From assembly GCA_964411125.1 (NCBI GenBank), contig CAYPJU010000006.1:62001-126000 (forward strand): 64,000 bases of DNA, written 5' to 3'. The DNA comes from JBFIHF01 sp964411125 (GTDB lineage: Bacteria; Myxococcota_A; Bradymonadia; Bradymonadales; Bradymonadaceae). A program made the position numbers and the translations under genes. The notes under the pieces were generated by a model, which ran no database searches, was not told the origin of the DNA, and saw nothing but the letters and a program-made list of their open reading frames with translations. Of this stretch, positions 60,389-64,000 are shown piece after piece. How positions within the stretch are numbered: position 1 is the first letter of the stretch; each line of letters starts with the position of its first letter.

Positions 60389-61445
60389 GCTCGTTCCCAT
60401 TGCGTCGGTCGAACGCCTCGACGATCGCATCCGCGCGGTGGGAAAACGCCCTGGCGACGTCGCTGGTGGAGCCCGTTCGAACTTCGAGCCCGAGCTGCCG
60501 CGCCACGTCAACCATGTCGCTCGCCTCGTCGGCCTCACGCTCGATCGCCAGCTCGGCGAGTACGAACCAACGCCAGATACGTCCCTGCGCACGGGTCTCA
60601 CGGATCCACCGAGCATAACGCTTCACCAACCGCAGCACTTCGCGGGCTTCTCCTTGAGCGAGGCGAAGCTCGGCCAGATTGGCGAGGCTCTGCAGCGTGT
60701 CGCGGTCGTCGGCGCATGACTCCCACGCTGCCTCGGCGAACTGATCGGCGCGCTTCGCCTCCCCCGCTTCCCAGAGGGGAACCAGCAGGTCGAGCCAGGT
60801 GAGTTGAGGGATCTCCGCGCACCGCATCTCGCCGTTGAGGATCGGCTCCGCGGCGCGCATCGCTTCGGTGACGTCGTCCCGAAAGAGCTCCATCTCGACG
60901 CGAAAGTGCTGTTCGCACGCCGGACAGTCGGCGTACAGGTCTCGCGGCGAGTCCTTCCACTTCGCAAAGTAGGCCCCGACACGGTCGGCGTCCCCGTCGA
61001 GCGCGATACAGACCCGGGCCCTGTTCATCCACACCGGGCGAAGCGAGAATCCGCAAGTTCGGTACCTTTCCGCCATCTCGTCGAGCGTTCGCTCGATCTG
61101 CTCCCGTGAGATCTGCGCGAACCCGTCCGTGAACTGAATGATCCACTTGTAGCACCACAGCAGATCGACACCGCCGAGGAAGAGCCCGGCGATCGCGCGT
61201 GAGGCAGGAAAGCGGTCGGGATCGCGGTCGGTCGCCGCGACGAGCCACGAGAACGCGACGAGAGACTTCTCCGGGAATCCCCCGAAGACGCCCGCGGCGA
61301 GTAGCGCGTGGCGGGCCTCGTGCTGGGCACCGATATCCTGTGTCTCGTCGGCGAGCCGCACCGCACGCTCGGCCATCGACACCCTCGTCTCCCCGTACGG
61401 GGTGTCGTGAATCTCTTCCAACAGCTCCTCGAGGTCCGGCGTCAT
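60345..61445 (-). CDS. Helical-repeat protein overlapping the divergent HSP90 gene
   Basis: 366 residues with no signal peptide, predicted entirely helical (TPR/alpha-solenoid style: LADETQDIGAQHEARHALLA, AEAAWESCADDRDTLQSLANLAEL). A cysteine pair (CPACEQHF) lies near residue 180. ATG 61445 overlaps the HSP90 stop by four bases (ATGA) and has GGAGG nine bases upstream; ATG 61454 lacks the right spacing. TPR proteins are the classic co-chaperones of HSP90, and the coupled position suggests a dedicated partner. The 3' end overlaps the convergent MFS gene by 44 bases. Confidence 0.7.
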   Translation of the reverse strand: MTPDLEELLEEIHDTPYGETRVSMAERAVRLADETQDIGAQHEARHALLAAGVFGGFPEKSLVAFSWLVAATDRDPDRFPASRAIAGLFLGGVDLLWCYKWIIQFTDGFAQISREQIERTLDEMAERYRTCGFSLRPVWMNRARVCIALDGDADRVGAYFAKWKDSPRDLYADCPACEQHFRVEMELFRDDVTEAMRAAEPILNGEMRCAEIPQLTWLDLLVPLWEAGEAKRADQFAEAAWESCADDRDTLQSLANLAELRLAQGEAREVLRLVKRYARWIRETRAQGRIWRWFVLAELAIEREADEASDMVDVARQLGLEVRTGSTSDVARAFSHRADAIVEAFDRRNGNELISGRAAELRAKYR

Positions 61446-63268
61446 TGCACCCATCCTCCGGTCGCTCCGCCCATCAAGCCGAGCTCGATCAAATCGAGTA
61501 ATCCGGTGTTCAGGAGAGCCATCTCTTTGGAGCTGAGAGGGTGGTGCCCCATCAGGAGCGATTGCACGTAGAGCATCTGGATGGAGAGCCGCAGGAGCTC
61601 GACGTCGTCGAGCCGCGCGAGCTTGCGCACCAGCGGGTTGCGAAAGTTGAAACAGAGCGACGCCCAGGCGTCGTCGTGCGCCGAACTCGCGAGGTTACTC
61701 AGAATCGAGGACCAGTGCTCGTCTGCCACGTCGCGCGATTGCTCGAGCGACCGCATGAAGTTGACGTCGTCCCCCGCCAGATACAGTGCGGGGAGGTCGG
61801 GCGGCTCGAAAACCTTCACGTCGGCGCGGCACTTGAAGGGGCGCAACACTTCCTCGGCGACCGACACGAGTTCTTCGATCTCGCGGCTCTCCGCCGGGTC
61901 GAGCTCCACGAAACTTTCGGCGAGATCCGTCGAATCGATCCGTTCGATTTCCACGTCGTCGAAGATGTGGGGCAACCGCTCCAAGAGGTCCTGATCGTAG
62001 CTGTACCCGGCATTGATGACACCGATCCCCTGGGAGGCCGCCACCTGGGCGATCTGCCGGAACGTATCGACACTCGGGACGTAGCGCACCAGGTCGAACT
62101 GCTCGCGAAAATCGCCGAGCGACATCCGGCCCAGCGACGTCTCGAACGGCAGCCAGTCGACGAACATCTCGAAGAACTCGTCGTCGTGTACGGCGAGCGC
62201 CTTGATCGCTCGAAAATGGAGCGCGATGAGACTGTGCAATCTCGGAGGATCCGACTGCTTCAAGTCGATCAGATACGCCCTGAGCGCCGCGCCCAACGAG
62301 TCGCGCGTCATCTGCAGCATCTCGTCCTCGTAGAACGACTCCCGGGAAGCGGTCGGCCGTAGCTCGTTCGTGTTGACGATGCACGTCACGAAGAACGCCC
62401 ACGACGGCAGGAGGTTCTCCGACGCTTCGCTCAGTAGCATGTTCTTGAGGTACACCCGATGAGCACGGCGGGCGGTGGGGCTCGGGGTATAGGGGAGGAT
62501 GAAGGCGATCCCGTCGACGTCCCCCACCTCGCTTCGCAGGGGGATACAGTCGAAGAACTCGCGCCCGAACATCTCTTGGCCGAACCTCATGTACGCTTCG
62601 CGACGCGCCGTTTGCGTCTCGAAATCGAGGCGCCAGGGGGGCTGAGACGCATTCACCACCTCCGCCCCGAGCACGGTGGTGATCTCGATCGGGAACGGGA
62701 GCAGCGCTCCGAATTGGAGCGCGAGTGCTCGAACCCTCTCCGGGTCGAACCACTCCTCGGCGCCCTCCTTGCAGGACAGAAAGACCGTCGTCCCCGGGGC
62801 CATCGAGTCGTCTTCGAGCGTGGTCACCGTGTAGGTTCCATCCGCACGCCCCCGCCATTCGACCACCGGCGATCCGGGCTCCACCGAGCGCGTCAGCATC
62901 GAGATCTCGTCGGACACGACGAAACAGGACAACAGGCCGATCCCGAACTGCCCGATGAAATCACCTCGCCGCTCCAGCACGTCGCCCCGCTTGCTCGATT
63001 CACCGATGGTTGAGAGAAATCGATGCGTCTGCTCGCGGGTCAGCCCGATCCCGTCGTCGCTGAAGACGAGCTGGGGCTGCCCCGTGTCGGACAGGCCGAC
63101 CTGGATGCGAAGCGTCCCCCGGTGGTCAGGATCCACGTTGCGCCGAGCCGTGATGGCGTCGACACCGTTCTGAAGTAGCTCCCGAACGTACACGCTCGGG
63201 CTCGAATAGAGGTGGTTCGACAGCAGATCGATGATGCCGCCGAGGTTGATCTGAAACTTGTGCTCCAA
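61442..63268 (-). CDS. HSP90-family ATPase (divergent HtpG-like protein)
   Basis: 608 residues. GHKL ATPase features are present near the N-terminus: ELLQNGVDAITARR (helix with the catalytic Glu and Asn), VFSDDGIGL (the DxGxG nucleotide motif), TIGESSKRGD and GQFGIGLLSCFVVSDEI, which matches the HtpG lid region. Later segments (ILPYTPSPTARRAHRVYLKNML, RESFYEDEMLQ) also match HSP90 in order. The C-terminal dimer domain is divergent and ends in a hydrophobic/Gly-rich tail. It is slightly shorter than E. coli HtpG (624). The start codon is TTG at 63268 with GGAGGGTCACCC upstream. It is co-transcribed with the helical-repeat gene downstream. Confidence 0.82.
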   Translation of the reverse strand: MEHKFQINLGGIIDLLSNHLYSSPSVYVRELLQNGVDAITARRNVDPDHRGTLRIQVGLSDTGQPQLVFSDDGIGLTREQTHRFLSTIGESSKRGDVLERRGDFIGQFGIGLLSCFVVSDEISMLTRSVEPGSPVVEWRGRADGTYTVTTLEDDSMAPGTTVFLSCKEGAEEWFDPERVRALALQFGALLPFPIEITTVLGAEVVNASQPPWRLDFETQTARREAYMRFGQEMFGREFFDCIPLRSEVGDVDGIAFILPYTPSPTARRAHRVYLKNMLLSEASENLLPSWAFFVTCIVNTNELRPTASRESFYEDEMLQMTRDSLGAALRAYLIDLKQSDPPRLHSLIALHFRAIKALAVHDDEFFEMFVDWLPFETSLGRMSLGDFREQFDLVRYVPSVDTFRQIAQVAASQGIGVINAGYSYDQDLLERLPHIFDDVEIERIDSTDLAESFVELDPAESREIEELVSVAEEVLRPFKCRADVKVFEPPDLPALYLAGDDVNFMRSLEQSRDVADEHWSSILSNLASSAHDDAWASLCFNFRNPLVRKLARLDDVELLRLSIQMLYVQSLLMGHHPLSSKEMALLNTGLLDLIELGLMGGATGGWVQ

Positions 63269-63455
63269 GGGTGACCCTCCGGAGGGGAGCGCACATCATA
63301 GAAGAGAGGCCCGGGGAGTGCGAGGCCGCCCGGTCTCCATCCCGAGCCGACCACGATCCCACGAGGCGTATCGCGGCGGCTTGGACCAACCGGGGCGATC
63401 TGGTACTAAGCCCCTACGAAACGTGATTCTCAAACAGTTTTCTATTGGAATTCAT

Positions 63456-64000
63456 ATGGCAGACCATTTCGACGTCGTCCCCAACATCGCCATCTTCTGC
63501 GACTTCGAAAACGTCGCAATCGGCGCTCGCGACGCCAAGTACAACAACTTCGACATCAATCTGGTGCTCGAGCGACTGCTCGACAAAGGCAACATCGTCT
63601 TCCGACGCGCCTACGCGGACTGGGACCGATTCCAGTCCTCCAAACGGCCCATGCACGAGACCGCCTTCGAGATGATCGAGATCCCCCACGTCTCGTACTC
63701 GGGGAAGAACTCCGCAGACATTCGCATGGTCGTCGACGCGCTCGACCTCTGCTACACGAAGAAGCATATCCAGATCTTCGTCGTCATCTCCGGGGACTCC
63801 GACTTCTCGCCGCTCGTCAGTAAGCTGCGCGAGAACAACAAGCAGGTCATCGGCATCGGTGTCAAAGCCGCCACCAGTGGGCTTCTCATCGACAACTGCG
63901 ACGAGTACATCTTCTACGACGACCTCGTGCGGTCCTCGCGGAAGGAGTCGAAGCGCAAGAACAAGAAGCCGCGCAAGAAGCCCCCGACGACTCCCAAAGA
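63456..64000 (+). CDS. NYN-domain (LabA/PIN-like) RNA-binding protein, 3' end outside window
   Basis: The first 181 residues are visible. The NYN/LabA nuclease-like domain spans about 10-150: IAIFCDFENV with the first acidic residue (D16), SADIRMVVDALD, VISGDSDFSPLVSKLREN with the second acidic pair, and IGVKAATSGLLIDNCDEYI. A Lys/Arg-rich linker (SKRKNKKPRKKPP) follows at the edge of the window; such proteins often continue into an OST-HTH/LOTUS RNA-binding domain. ATG 63456 has GGAA upstream. The domain fold resembles PIN nucleases and may cut or bind RNA. It is divergent from the HSP90 gene across 187 bases. Confidence 0.85.
   Translation, partial: MADHFDVVPNIAIFCDFENVAIGARDAKYNNFDINLVLERLLDKGNIVFRRAYADWDRFQSSKRPMHETAFEMIEIPHVSYSGKNSADIRMVVDALDLCYTKKHIQIFVVISGDSDFSPLVSKLRENNKQVIGIGVKAATSGLLIDNCDEYIFYDDLVRSSRKESKRKNKKPRKKPPTTPK

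Overview
This 64 kb window is GC-rich, densely coded DNA. Many genes end in four-base ATGA overlaps with the next gene. The protein repertoire points to a myxobacterium-like member of the Myxococcota: a PilMNOPQ operon, a Tgl-type pilotin, zinc-ribbon/GYF/TonB-like and GYF-like proteins, the myxobacterial outer-membrane barrel family, a CglB-like lipoprotein and many lipoproteins of unknown function. A run of exactly 100 N (48328-48427) shows that this is a scaffolded draft assembly.

Layout. 1-6.8 kb: a partial lipoprotein gene and the type IV pilus alignment and secretin operon pilMNOPQ (minus strand), with an unusually long coiled coil inside PilQ. 7.1-7.8 kb: dksA and a small orphan gene. 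7.8-10.2 kb: a lone protein resembling the BREX methyltransferase PglX, with a degenerate catalytic motif. 10.3-15.6 kb: four envelope or unknown proteins ending in a lipoprotein that overlaps proB. 16.7-20.1 kb: B12-dependent ribonucleotide reductase nrdJ with a well-formed NrdR box pair, promoter and long leader. 20.4-26.6 kb: NDH-2, a zinc-ribbon protein, a lipoprotein, and an FAD oxidoreductase/4Fe-4S membrane protein pair. 26.6-31.4 kb: yacG, a PEGA protein and an esterase form one overlapping run, and a 3-methyladenine DNA glycosylase and RqcH/NFACT form another. 31.5-33.7 kb: Tgl-like lipoprotein, tRNA-Arg(CCG) and a membrane HEAT protein.

33.8-45.9 kb (minus strand) is the most striking coding region. 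In transcription order it encodes a CglB-like VWA lipoprotein, two outer-membrane barrels, three TPR-rich proteins, a small secreted protein and a GltJ/AgmX-like trans-envelope protein. This order resembles a consolidated version of the Myxococcus xanthus gliding (Glt) machinery, without its motor genes. With pilMNOPQ and Tgl, the window carries parts of two motility systems.

46.2-48.3 kb holds plsX and a HAD phosphatase. Between this pair and the convergent porin-cytochrome pair at 48.7-50.9 kb lies an array of short palindromes with GNA triloops. The assembly gap falls inside the array, and the terminal hairpins mirror the 3' ends of both flanking genes. 51-64 kb: two proteins of unknown function, tRNA-Phe with its promoter and terminator, a prolyl oligopeptidase lipoprotein, aroF-ubiE, an FHA protein with Gln/Gly repeats, an MFS transporter, a divergent HSP90 with an overlapping helical-repeat partner, and the start of a NYN-domain nuclease gene.

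Function calls come from motif and family recognition only; no database search was run. Residue positions are approximate.
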